A DNA stretch of 64,000 bases from Nakamurella panacisegetis (GTDB lineage Bacteria; Actinomycetota; Actinomycetes; Mycobacteriales; Nakamurellaceae): the NCBI RefSeq assembly GCF_900104535.1, contig NZ_LT629710.1:2728001-2792000 (forward strand), in the 5' to 3' direction. Positions 45,965 through 55,340 of the stretch are shown piece after piece. Numbering within the stretch: position 1 is the stretch's first letter; the number at the start of each line of letters is the position of its first letter. The position numbers and the translations under genes are program-made. The notes under the pieces are model-generated. The model was not told where the DNA came from and did not search any database. It worked only from the letters and a program-made list of their open reading frames with translations.

Positions 45965-46528
45965 GTGACCGTCGACCCGCCGCCGTCGACCGCACCGCCG
46001 GCCCGCCCCACGCCGCGACCCCGCCTCTCGATCCCGCGTCCGGCCCGGACCGCTCCCCGTCGGCGGCTGCGCCCGGGTCAGGGCTACCGGCTGGCCGCCC
46101 ACGTCGTGCTCGGTCTGGCCTGCGCGGCGATCGTGATGGTGGCCGCGCTGGCCGTCGGCATGCGGCTGGACGACCGGCAGATCGACGGTCATCACGGCAC
46201 GGCGACGGCCACCGTGATCTCCATCTCGGCGCTGCGAACCGGGATCGAGTTCGTCGACGGCGCCGGCGTCACCATCCGGCCGCCCAAGGGGGTGCTGTAC
46301 CCGGGGCTGCTCAGCGTGGGTCAGCGGTTCCAGGTCGAGTACTCCACGCTGGACCCCACCGTGGTCAGGGTGGCCGGCCGGACGGCCGCGGTCGGCGACC
46401 TGTTGCTCGGCATCACCCTCGGGGTGACGGTCGTCGTGGCCGCGCCGTTGATCTTCTTCCTGCACCGCCGTTCGCGCCGGGCGGCCGCTCGGCGCCAGCC
46501 CGCCGTCGCACCCCCGCCTTCTCGCTAG
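45965..46528 (+). CDS. DUF3592-like two-helix membrane protein
   Basis: A 187-residue protein with a Pro/Arg-rich N-terminus, a first helix (AHVVLGLACAAIVMVAALAVG), an extracytoplasmic beta-rich loop (GTATATVISISALRTGIEFVDG, FQVEYSTLDPTVVRVAGR) and a second helix (LLGITLGVTVVVAAPLIFFL). The loop pattern is that of DUF3592; function unknown. Divergent from menF, GTG start. Its stop lies in a tandem duplication. Confidence 0.72.
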   Translation: MTVDPPPSTAPPARPTPRPRLSIPRPARTAPRRRLRPGQGYRLAAHVVLGLACAAIVMVAALAVGMRLDDRQIDGHHGTATATVISISALRTGIEFVDGAGVTIRPPKGVLYPGLLSVGQRFQVEYSTLDPTVVRVAGRTAAVGDLLLGITLGVTVVVAAPLIFFLHRRSRRAAARRQPAVAPPPSR

Positions 46529-46550
46529 TCGTGCCCCGCCTTCTCGCTAG
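46512..46550. repeat. 17-bp direct repeat holding the stops of two convergent genes
   Basis: CCCCGCCTTCTCGCTAG occurs at 46512-46528 and 46534-46550, a period of 22. The first copy ends with the stop of the DUF3592 gene; the second holds the stop of the minus-strand phosphatase gene. Confidence 0.9.
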
Positions 46551-47389
46551 CGTCCGCTGACCAGCGCCAAGACCTCTTCGGTGACGTGCGGGGCGGTCAC
46601 GATCACACCGTCGAGGGGCAACAGGCCCGGCCGGCCGTCCAGGTCGGAGACCGTCATCCCGGCCTCCACGGCCAGCGTGAGTGCACCCGCGATGTCCCAC
46701 ACGTGGTAGCCACCCGAGGGCAGCACCGCAGCCGATGCCCGGCCGAGGGCGACCTGCGTGATGGCCAGGGCCGACGATCCCATCATCCGCAGGCCGACGT
46801 GCGCGGATCGGGCCCGGTCGATCAGCGGAGCCAGCTCCGGCCGTCGGCCGGGCTTGCTCGGTTCGACGAAAACGACGGTCCCGGCCAGGGTGTCCAGCGC
46901 GGTTGGTGGCACCCGCCGCCCGTTGGCCCGCAGCCCCAACCCGCGGGCCGCCGCGTAGATCTGCCCCTGGTACGGGTCGGCGATGACGCCGACCAACGGA
47001 CCGTGCGCATCCACCAGGGCCAGCGAGTAGCAGCACCAGGGAATGCCCGCCACGTAGTTGGAGGTCCCGTCGACCGGGTCGACGATCCACAGCAGGTCGG
47101 GCGCCCCAGGGGTGCCCGGGAGCAGGAGGCAGTCGGATCCGTCCGGCCCGCCGTACTCCTCGCCGAGCACGGCACTGCCCGGGAACTCGGCGGCGATGAC
47201 CCGTCGGGTGTGACGTTCCAGGGTCCGGTCGGTCTCGGTCACCCAGTCGAACGGGTGGGCCTTGGAGTCGGGGCCGGCCATCCGGCCGGCGGTGGCGGTG
47301 ATCACCTCGGCCGCGTCGTTGGCCAGCCGCCCGGCCAGATCGAGGGCGCGGGAGAGCAGACCGACGGAGGTCGCGAGGGGGGTGGCCAT
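46547..47389 (-). CDS. Inositol monophosphatase family protein
   Basis: A 280-residue Mg-dependent phosphatase. Metal site GEEYGG near residue 77, WIVDPVDGTSNYV near 102, and the C-terminal WDIAGALTLAVEAG near 228. It could act on inositol-1-phosphate, histidinol phosphate or a related sugar phosphate; the family does not tell these apart. The GGAGG before the ATG is only one base away, so a slightly later start is possible. Divergent from menG. Confidence 0.9.
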   Translation of the reverse strand: MATPLATSVGLLSRALDLAGRLANDAAEVITATAGRMAGPDSKAHPFDWVTETDRTLERHTRRVIAAEFPGSAVLGEEYGGPDGSDCLLLPGTPGAPDLLWIVDPVDGTSNYVAGIPWCCYSLALVDAHGPLVGVIADPYQGQIYAAARGLGLRANGRRVPPTALDTLAGTVVFVEPSKPGRRPELAPLIDRARSAHVGLRMMGSSALAITQVALGRASAAVLPSGGYHVWDIAGALTLAVEAGMTVSDLDGRPGLLPLDGVIVTAPHVTEEVLALVSGR

Positions 47390-47543
47390 GCCTCCAGCAT
47401 GCCCATCCGGTGTGTCGGGACGGTCACTGTGCGGTGAAGGGGGAGTGCCCGGCGGGTGATGAACGTCCCATCACGAGCGTCATCGAGCCGTGATCGGGCG
47501 ACCCGTCCGGGGGGCGCGGCCTGCATCGGTAGGCTCTTGGCCC

Positions 47544-48236
47544 ATGGGACGCGCCGGACTGGAGAAGAACCCGCGGCAGGTGGCGGCGATGTTCGACGGT
47601 GTCGCCGGCCGCTACGACCGGACGAACACGCTGCTGTCGTTCGCCCAGGATCGGCGCTGGCGTCGGCACAGCGTCCGCGCCCTCGACCTGATGCCCGGCC
47701 GCAAGGTGCTGGATGTCGCCGCCGGCACCGCGGTTTCGACCGCCGAGCTCGCGCAGACCGGCGCCTGGAGCGTGGCCGCCGACTTCTCCCTCGGCATGCT
47801 GACGGCCGGTGCTTCGCGGGCGGTGCCCAAGGTCGCCGCGGACGCCATGCACCTGCCGTTCGCCGACGCCAGCTTCGACGCGGTCACCATCTCCTTCGGC
47901 CTGCGCAACGTGCAGGATCCCGGGATCGCGCTGGCCGAGTTCGCGCGCGTCACCAAGCCAGGGGGCGAGCTGCTGGTCTGCGAGTTCTCCACGCCCCGTC
48001 CGGCCCCGATCGGCTGGGTCTACCGCTGGTACCTGGCCCACGTCCTGCCGCGGCTCGCCCGGCGGTTCTCGTCGAATCCAGAGGCCTACACCTACCTCGG
48101 GGAGACCATCAATTCCTGGCCCGACCAGCCGTCCCTGGCCCGCCTCATCACGCGTTCCGGGTGGGCCGAGGTGGCGTGGAAGAACATGACGTTCGGGGTG
48201 GTCGCGCTGCACCACGCCGTTCGGGTGGATCCCTGA
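47544..48236 (+). CDS. menG: Demethylmenaquinone methyltransferase MenG (UbiE)
   Basis: A 230-residue SAM-dependent enzyme for the last step of menaquinone synthesis. It has [20 protein letters not shown] (family motif near residue 14), SAM motif [16 protein letters not shown] and the [15 protein letters not shown] segment diagnostic of UbiE/MenG, ending [12 protein letters not shown]. The ATG at 47544 is standard for the family. It lies just upstream of the reductase and complex I genes, which use its product. Confidence 0.95.
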   Translation: MGRAGLEKNPRQVAAMFDGVAGRYDRTNTLLSFAQDRRWRRHSVRALDLMPGRKVLDVAAGTAVSTAELAQTGAWSVAADFSLGMLTAGASRAVPKVAADAMHLPFADASFDAVTISFGLRNVQDPGIALAEFARVTKPGGELLVCEFSTPRPAPIGWVYRWYLAHVLPRLARRFSSNPEAYTYLGETINSWPDQPSLARLITRSGWAEVAWKNMTFGVVALHHAVRVDP

Positions 48237-48334
48237 CCTGTGCGTCCCCGACGGGCGGCGGTCAAGATCAACTACTGGGGTGCCCCGCTGTTCCGGATGC
48301 CTTGTGAGCCGTCTTACACTGGGCGTGCGCCACT

Positions 48335-48352
48335 TCGTGAACAGATTCACAA
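48335..48352 (+). promoter_or_regulatory. Candidate Rex operator upstream of the reductase-nuo genes
   Basis: TCGTGAACAGATTCACAA matches the Rex operator as I recall it (TTGTGAACNNNTTCACAA) at all but one specified base. It lies about 85 bases before the reductase start. A possible -10 TACACT at 48315-48320 would place it over the transcription start, a repressing position. No other site this good was seen in the window. Confidence 0.75.
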
Positions 48353-48436
48353 TCTCGTTCACGACGTCGACCCGGGGCCTGCCGCCGCACATCCCCGAGG
48401 TCGTCGGTCAGACCGGCGTGAAGGGAAGATGGAGAC

Positions 48437-49759
48437 GTGACCAGCGCCCGCGACATGTCCTCGCCCCACTCCAGCCACGACGTCAGCAAGCACCCGGACA
48501 CCACCGCCGACGTGATCATCGTCGGTGCCGGCCCGGCTGGGTCCACCGCGGCCGTGTACCTGGCCCGCTCCGGTGTGGACGTGCTTCTCCTGGAGAAGTC
48601 CGTCTTCCCCCGCGACAAGGTCTGCGGCGACGGCCTCACGCCCCGCGGCGTCAAGCAGGTGCTCGCTCTCGGCGTCGATGTCTCCGGTGACGACTGGCTG
48701 CGCAACAAGGGCCTGCGGGTGGTCGGCGGCGGCACCTCCCTCGAACTGCCCTGGCCCGTGCTGCAGGACTATCCCGACTTCGGGCTGGTCCGCCCGCGGC
48801 GCGACTTCGACCAGATGCTGGCCGACATGGCGGTCAAGGCCGGCGCCCGGTTGCACGTCGGCACCAACGTCACCGGCCCGATCAAGGACGAGCGAACCGG
48901 CCGCGTGGTCGGGGCACAGGCCAGGACCGACGCCGGGCCCGTTTCCTTCCACGCCCCGTTGGTCATCGCCGCCGACGGCGTCTCGGCCCGGATGGCCCTC
49001 GGCATGGGCATCAACAAGCGGGACGACCGCCCGCTCGGGGTCGCCGTCCGCCGTTACTACAACGCGCCGGCCAAGACCAACGACGACTACCTGGAGTCCC
49101 ACCTGGAACTCTGGGACCGCAGCAACGCGGCCGACCCGAAGCTCCTGCCGGGCTACGGCTGGATCTTCGGCCTGGGCGACGGCACGGTCAACGTCGGGCT
49201 GGGCATGCTCAACTCGTCCAAGGCCTTCGGCAAGACCGACTACCGCAAGCTGCTGCGGACCTGGCTCGACGGCACCCCGGAGGAATGGGGTCTGCGCGAG
49301 GAGAACGCGATCGGCGGGATCGGCGGAGCCGGCCTGCCGATGGGGTTCAACCGCACCCCGCACTACACCGACGGTCTGGTGCTGCTCGGGGATGCGGGCG
49401 GATCGGTGAACCCGTTCAACGGCGAAGGCATCGCCTACGCCATGGAGTCGGCCGCGTTGGCTTCGGAGTACGTGCTGCAGGCCCTCGGACGCCCGGAAGG
49501 GGCCAGCCGGGAGGCCGCCCTGCACGGATATGCGGCGGCCATGAAGGATCATCTCGGTTCGTACTACCGGCTGGGCGGTATGTTCTCCACGCTGATCGGG
49601 AAGCCGTCGATCATGAAGACGGCCACTCGTCTCGGACTGCCGCGAAAGCGGTTGATGTACTTGGTGTTGAAGCTGCTGGCCGGGCTGTACGACAGCCGGG
49701 ACGGCGACTGGGCGGACAAGGTCGTCCGCTCGCTCACCAAGGTGGTGCCCAGCGTGTAG
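48437..49759 (+). CDS. Geranylgeranyl reductase family FAD oxidoreductase (MenJ-like)
   Basis: A 440-residue flavoprotein that saturates polyprenyl double bonds. It has an FAD-binding loop VIIVGAGPAGSTAAVYLARSG, FPRDKVCGDGLTPRGV and the second FAD motif GLVLLGDAGGSVNPFNGEGI. Rv0561c (MenJ), which reduces a double bond of menaquinone-9, is in the equivalent place after menG, so partial saturation of the menaquinone tail is the most likely role. GGAGA precedes the GTG; an ATG at 48455 is an alternative. It ends 78 bp before nuoA. Confidence 0.88.
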   Translation: MTSARDMSSPHSSHDVSKHPDTTADVIIVGAGPAGSTAAVYLARSGVDVLLLEKSVFPRDKVCGDGLTPRGVKQVLALGVDVSGDDWLRNKGLRVVGGGTSLELPWPVLQDYPDFGLVRPRRDFDQMLADMAVKAGARLHVGTNVTGPIKDERTGRVVGAQARTDAGPVSFHAPLVIAADGVSARMALGMGINKRDDRPLGVAVRRYYNAPAKTNDDYLESHLELWDRSNAADPKLLPGYGWIFGLGDGTVNVGLGMLNSSKAFGKTDYRKLLRTWLDGTPEEWGLREENAIGGIGGAGLPMGFNRTPHYTDGLVLLGDAGGSVNPFNGEGIAYAMESAALASEYVLQALGRPEGASREAALHGYAAAMKDHLGSYYRLGGMFSTLIGKPSIMKTATRLGLPRKRLMYLVLKLLAGLYDSRDGDWADKVVRSLTKVVPSV

Positions 49760-49837
49760 CTGGTTGCGGTCGTTCGGCGTAGTTGAACTGGATGTTCCAG
49801 CCCGTCAAGGGCGCTCAAGGATGAGTCTGGAGTATGC

Positions 49838-50203
49838 ATGAGCGCGTATCTGCCGATCTTGATATTGCTGGTGGTGGCGGGCGGTTTCGCCGTCACCAAC
49901 GCCACTGTGCTGACCGACCTCATCGGCCCGCGGCGGTTCAACCGTGCCAAGTTGGACGCCTACGAGTGCGGCATCGAGCCGACCCCGCTGCCGGCCGGGA
50001 CCGCGGGCCGTTTCCCGATCAAGTTCTATCTGACCGCGATGCTGTTCATCGTCTTCGACATCGAGATCATCTTCCTCTACCCGTGGGCCCAGAGCGCGGT
50101 TGCGCTCGGGGTCTTCGGCCTGGTCGAGATGGGCCTGTTCATCGTCACCGTCTTCTGTGCGTACGCCTACGTCTGGCGACGTGGTGGCCTTGACTGGGAC
50201 TGA
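49838..50203 (+). CDS. nuoA: NADH-quinone oxidoreductase subunit A
   Basis: A 121-residue membrane subunit of complex I with three helices (YLPILILLVVAGGFAV, FYLTAMLFIVFDIEIIFLYPW and VEMGLFIVTVFCAYAYVW). The conserved loop has KLDAYECGIEP. GGAG lies 5 bases before the ATG. It opens the nuo operon, in which most genes overlap by a few bases. Confidence 0.95.
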   Translation: MSAYLPILILLVVAGGFAVTNATVLTDLIGPRRFNRAKLDAYECGIEPTPLPAGTAGRFPIKFYLTAMLFIVFDIEIIFLYPWAQSAVALGVFGLVEMGLFIVTVFCAYAYVWRRGGLDWD

Positions 50204-50305
50204 CCGGCCGGCCGAGATCCGTCGGCCGCCGGCATGTGCAGTTCCCCTGCGGAGCAGGGCATCTGGAAGTACCGACGAAGTTCCAACCCCCTTGCGGAGC
50301 AGATG

Positions 50306-50937
<632 letters not shown>

Positions 50938-50941
<4 letters not shown>

Positions 50942-51882
50942 CCGGGGCGAGCGGAGCGACGGGGAATGGCCCCGGGGCGAGCGGAGCGACGGGGAATTCG
51001 CCCGGGGCGAGCGGAGCGACGGGGAAGGTGCCCGAACCCGACCAGAACACCGGCGGCGCGGTCGATCTCCCGCCCGGGCAGAGTGCCGCGCAGGGCGGGG
51101 CGACGAGCGTCGACTCCCCGGCCTCGGTCCAGACCGGCAGCACCGACGACGCGTCCCACCGGAGCGCCGGGGCCGGAACGGAACTCGCCGCCGCCGCCCT
51201 GAACCAACCGACCGGACCGGGCGTCGCGCCGGTCGGGGTGCAACGCACCGGCATGTTCGGCGTGCACGACTCGGGTGACACCAGCGGGTTCGGACTGCTG
51301 GTCCGTCCGCCCTACGCCCCGGATCCGGCCGAGCGCCCGTACGGCGGATACTTCGACGAGGTGGCCGATGCGCTCGCGGCAGCGATGGCCGAACGGGGCA
51401 TCCCGGCCTCGGCGTTGCTGCAAACCACCGTCGCCAACGGTGAAATCACCTTTTACTTCTCCCCTGAGCACATGTCGGCGCTGTTCTGGGCGCTGCGCGA
51501 CGACCCGTCGTTGCGGTTCGAGCTCGCGTCCTCGATCTCGGGCGTCGACTACGGACCAGACGTCCCACGGCGCCTGCACGTCGTCTACGAGCTGACGTCG
51601 ATGACCTACCGCCGCCGCATCCGGTTGGAAGTCGCGGTGGGCATTGACGATCCGCATGTGCCCAGCGCGGTCGCGACCTACCCGACGGCCGACTGGCACG
51701 AGCGGGAGGCCTGGGACATGTTCGGCATCGTCTTCGACGGGCATCCCGGTCTGACCCGCATCCTGATGCCGGACGACTGGGAGGGACACCCGCAGCGCAA
51801 GGACTATCCGCTGGGCGGCATCCCGGTGGAGTACAAGGGCGCGGAGATTCCCGCCCCCGACCAGCGGAGGAGCTACTCATGA
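50938..51882 (+). CDS. nuoC: NADH-quinone oxidoreductase subunit C with repeat-bearing N-terminal extension
   Basis: A 314-residue subunit of the peripheral arm. The conserved part starts near residue 103 ([21 protein letters not shown]) and has [39 protein letters not shown] and RKDYPLGG. The first 100 residues are Gly/Ala/Ser/Pro-rich, and residues 3-32 are three copies of a GASGATG unit encoded by a 30-bp DNA repeat. The GTG start overlaps the nuoB stop (GTGA), supporting translation of the repeat. A later GTG near 51028 or 51238 would leave it untranslated, so this is not certain. Confidence 0.9.
50942..51025 (+). repeat. Three 30-bp tandem repeats at the nuoC start
   Basis: CCGGGGCGAGCGGAGCGACG begins at 50942, 50972 and again at 51002, with an exact 30-base period. 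It is read as GASGATG followed by variable NGP, NSP or KVP. The core is identical to the repeat at 20087 and in the same reading frame. Confidence 0.95.
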
Positions 51883-53267
51883 TCGACGAGAACATCGTCT
51901 TCGCCGAGGATTTCCTGCCCGACGATGTGCGGGGCGGGGAGCCGCGGGTGGCCCGCGGTACGGCCACGACCGAGGGGCGCGTCTTCACCGTCACCGGTGG
52001 CGACTGGGACGACATGCTGGCGGAAGGTCAGTTCGGCGACGGCGGTGACTCCGACGAACGCATCATCGTCAACATGGGTCCGCAGCATCCGTCCACCCAC
52101 GGTGTGCTGCGGCTGATCCTGGAGATCGAGGGCGAGACCGTCGTCCAGGCCCGCTCGGTGATCGGATATCTGCACACCGGCATCGAGAAATCCTGCGAGT
52201 ACCGGACCTGGACCCAGGGCGTCACGTTCGTGACCCGGGCCGACTACCTGTCGCCGGCCTTCAACGAGGCCGCCTACTGCATGGCCATCGAGAAGCTGCT
52301 GCAGATCGAGGTTCCGCGGCGGGCGCAGGTGATCCGGGTGCTGCTGATGGAGCTGACCCGGATCTCCTCCCACCTGGTTGCCCTGGCCACGGGCGGGATG
52401 GAACTGGGCGCCCTGACCGGCATGACGGCCGGTTTCCGGGAGCGCGAGGAAGCACTGCACCTGATGGAGTTCCTCACCGGACTGCGGATGAACATGGCGT
52501 TCATCCGTCCGGGGGGAGTGGCCCAGGAACTGCCCGAAGGGTCGATCGAGAGGATCAACGCCTTCATCCGCGTCATGGAGAAGCGGCTCCCGGAGTACGA
52601 CAAACTGCTGTCCGGGCAACCGATCTGGAAGATGCGGACCAAGGGTGTCGGCATCCTGCCGCTGGAAGCCTGCATGCAGCTGGGCATCACCGGACCCGTC
52701 CTGCGGTCGGCCGGGCTGCCCTGGGACCTGCGGAAGACCATGCCGTACTGCGGTTACGAGGAGTACGACTTCGAGGTGCCCACGGCCACCGAGGCCGACT
52801 GCTACGCCCGATTCCTGTTGCGGCTGGCCGAGATGCACGAGTCACTCAAGATCATGAAGCAGGCCGTGGTGAAGCTGGCCGAACCGGGCCCGGTGATGGT
52901 GACCGACAAGAAGATCGGTTGGCCGGCGCAGTTGTCGATCGGCGCCGACGGCATGGGCAACTCCCTGGAGTACATCAAGAAGATCATGGGCAGTTCGATG
53001 GAGTCGCTGATCCACCACTTCAAGCTGGTCACCGAGGGATTCCAGGTTCCGGCCGGGCAGGCTTACGTCGCGATCGAGAACCCCCGCGGGGAACTGGGTT
53101 GCCACGTCGTCTCCGACGGCGGGACGCGCCCGTTCCGGGTCCATCTGCGTGATCCCGGATTCGTGAACCTGCAGGCCATGCCGGCCATGAGCGAAGGGTC
53201 ACTGATCGCCGATGTCGTCGCCGCGGTCGCCTCCATCGACCCGGTGATGGGCGGGGTGGATCGATGA
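51879..53267 (+). CDS. nuoD: NADH-quinone oxidoreductase subunit D
   Basis: A 462-residue 49-kDa-type subunit forming the quinone site with NuoB. Key segments are [56 protein letters not shown] and the C-terminal [15 protein letters not shown]. About 60 residues of extension precede the core. ATG overlaps nuoC by 4 bp. Confidence 0.96.
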   Translation: MIDENIVFAEDFLPDDVRGGEPRVARGTATTEGRVFTVTGGDWDDMLAEGQFGDGGDSDERIIVNMGPQHPSTHGVLRLILEIEGETVVQARSVIGYLHTGIEKSCEYRTWTQGVTFVTRADYLSPAFNEAAYCMAIEKLLQIEVPRRAQVIRVLLMELTRISSHLVALATGGMELGALTGMTAGFREREEALHLMEFLTGLRMNMAFIRPGGVAQELPEGSIERINAFIRVMEKRLPEYDKLLSGQPIWKMRTKGVGILPLEACMQLGITGPVLRSAGLPWDLRKTMPYCGYEEYDFEVPTATEADCYARFLLRLAEMHESLKIMKQAVVKLAEPGPVMVTDKKIGWPAQLSIGADGMGNSLEYIKKIMGSSMESLIHHFKLVTEGFQVPAGQAYVAIENPRGELGCHVVSDGGTRPFRVHLRDPGFVNLQAMPAMSEGSLIADVVAAVASIDPVMGGVDR

Positions 53268-54007
53268 CGCGCTCCAGGATCGGCGTTCCGGAGTTCCTGA
53301 CCACGGACGTCGTGTTCGATCAGCTCACCCACGACCGGGCAGCCGAGATCATCGGCCGGTACCCGTATTCGCGGTCGGCCCTGCTACCGCTGCTGCACCT
53401 GGTGCAATCGGTGGAAGGCTTCGTCAGCCAACCGGGAATCGAGTTCTGCGCGGCCAAGCTCGCCCTGACCTCGGCCGAGGTGTCGGCGGTAGCGACGTTC
53501 TACACCATGTACAAGCGGAATCCGTGCGGGCAGCACCTGGTCAGTGTCTGCACGAACGCGCTGTGTGCGGTGCTCGGCGGCGACGCCATCTACCGGACGC
53601 TCAGCGACCACCTCGGCGTCGGGCAGGACGAAACTGCCGGTGTGCCGGGCGAAGTCGGGTCGATCACGCTGGAGTCGGCCGAGTGCCTCGCGGCCTGCGA
53701 CCACGGTCCGGTGGTCCAGGTCAACTACGAGTACTTCGACAACCAGACGCCCGACGGCGCCCTCGACCTGGTGCACGCGCTGCAGGCCGGTGACAAGCCG
53801 CATCCGACCCGGGGTGCTCCGCTGACCGACTTCCGCACCGCCGAACTCGAGATCGCCGGCATCATGCCTGATCTCGCGGCCGCGGTGACCGGGCCGTCGG
53901 TGTCGGAGATGACCCTGCGGGGCTCCCGACTGGCCGAGCAGAACGCCCAGTCCGCCCCGGCCATGCCCGACCACGTCGAATTCCCGCCGCTCCCGGAGAA
54001 GAAGTGA
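53264..54007 (+). CDS. nuoE: NADH-quinone oxidoreductase subunit E
   Basis: A 247-residue 24-kDa-type subunit with a thioredoxin-like [2Fe-2S] domain. Cys ligands lie in [13 protein letters not shown] and [14 protein letters not shown]. Helical N-terminus [22 protein letters not shown]-terminal extension of about 65 residues (from [10 protein letters not shown]) is actinobacterial in style. ATG overlaps nuoD by 4 bp. Confidence 0.95.
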   Translation: MTRSRIGVPEFLTTDVVFDQLTHDRAAEIIGRYPYSRSALLPLLHLVQSVEGFVSQPGIEFCAAKLALTSAEVSAVATFYTMYKRNPCGQHLVSVCTNALCAVLGGDAIYRTLSDHLGVGQDETAGVPGEVGSITLESAECLAACDHGPVVQVNYEYFDNQTPDGALDLVHALQAGDKPHPTRGAPLTDFRTAELEIAGIMPDLAAAVTGPSVSEMTLRGSRLAEQNAQSAPAMPDHVEFPPLPEKK

Positions 54008-54011
54008 CGTC

Positions 54012-55340
54012 ATGAGTGCACCCCAGATGCCGGCTGTCCCCGCCGGTCCCGCCGTCATGACGCCGGTACTCACCCGGCGCTGGGCGTCACCGGATTCCTG
54101 GTCGATCAAGACCTACCGCCGGCTGGACGGCTACGAGGCGCTGCCCAAGGCGCTGGCCGTCGATCCGGGGCGGATCGTCGAGCTGATGAAGAACTCCGGG
54201 CTGCGCGGCCGTGGCGGGGCCGGATTCCCGACCGGGCTCAAGTGGTCCTTCCTGCCGCAGGGTGACGGCAAGGCGCACTACCTGGTGATCAACGCCGACG
54301 AGGGAGAACCGGGTACCTGCAAGGACATTCCGTCGATGATGGCCGATCCGCACTCGCTGATCGAGGGTTGCATCATCACCTGCTACGCGATCCGGAGCGA
54401 GTTCTGCGCGATCTACGTCCGGGGCGAGGCGATCCACTCGCTGCGTCGGCTGACCAACGCCGTGAACGAAGCCCGGGCCGCCGGCTTCCTGGGCCGCAAC
54501 ATCATGGGTACCGGGTTCAACCTGGAGATCGTGGTGCACGCCGGGGCCGGCGCCTACATCTGCGGGGAGGAGACGGCGTTGCTCGACTCCCTGGAAGGGC
54601 GCCGCGGCCAGCCACGGCTCAAGCCGCCGTTCCCGGCCGTGGCCGGGCTGTACGCCTGCCCGACGGTGGTCAACAACGTGGAGACGATCATGTCGGTGCC
54701 GGCCATCGTCATGGGTGGCAGCGACTGGTACCGCAGCATGGGAACCGACAAGTCGCCCGGTCCCAAGATCTTCTCGCTGTCCGGACACGTCACCCGGCCC
54801 GGCCAGTACGAGGCGCCGATGGGCACCACGCTGCGGCAGCTGCTGGAGTCGGCGGGCGGGATGCTGGACGGCATCCCGCTCAAGTTCTTCACCCCGGGTG
54901 GTTCCTCGACGCCGATCTTCACCCCGCAGCACCTGGACGTGCCGCTGTCGTTCGACGACGTCGCCGCGGCCGGGTCGATGCTGGGCACCACCGCGTTGAT
55001 GTGCTTCAACGAAACGGTTTCGGTCCCGTGGGCGGTGTGGAAGTGGCTGGAGTTCTACAAGCACGAGTCGTGCGGCAAGTGCACGCCGTGCCGGGAGGGC
55101 ACCGGCTGGCTGGTGCAGATCCTGCGCCGGGTGGTCAGCGGGTCCGGGACGTTCGAGGACCTGGACACCCTGACCGACGCCGCCGGGAACATCGCCGGGC
55201 GCTCGTTCTGTGCTCTCGGTGACGCCGCGGCGACGCCGATCCTGTCCGGCTTCAAGTACTTCCGTTCCGAGTTCGAAGATCTCGTCACCGGGCGGACGCC
55301 GCCGGTGGTCGAGTCCCGCCTGCTGGTTGGAGCGCACTGA
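54012..55340 (+). CDS. nuoF: NADH-quinone oxidoreductase subunit F
   Basis: A 442-residue NADH- and FMN-binding subunit with cluster N3. FMN/NADH motifs are [30 protein letters not shown] and [19 protein letters not shown]; the [4Fe-4S] motif is [15 protein letters not shown] with the fourth Cys in [13 protein letters not shown] enters complex I here. The stop overlaps nuoG by one base. Confidence 0.97.
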   Translation: MSAPQMPAVPAGPAVMTPVLTRRWASPDSWSIKTYRRLDGYEALPKALAVDPGRIVELMKNSGLRGRGGAGFPTGLKWSFLPQGDGKAHYLVINADEGEPGTCKDIPSMMADPHSLIEGCIITCYAIRSEFCAIYVRGEAIHSLRRLTNAVNEARAAGFLGRNIMGTGFNLEIVVHAGAGAYICGEETALLDSLEGRRGQPRLKPPFPAVAGLYACPTVVNNVETIMSVPAIVMGGSDWYRSMGTDKSPGPKIFSLSGHVTRPGQYEAPMGTTLRQLLESAGGMLDGIPLKFFTPGGSSTPIFTPQHLDVPLSFDDVAAAGSMLGTTALMCFNETVSVPWAVWKWLEFYKHESCGKCTPCREGTGWLVQILRRVVSGSGTFEDLDTLTDAAGNIAGRSFCALGDAAATPILSGFKYFRSEFEDLVTGRTPPVVESRLLVGAH

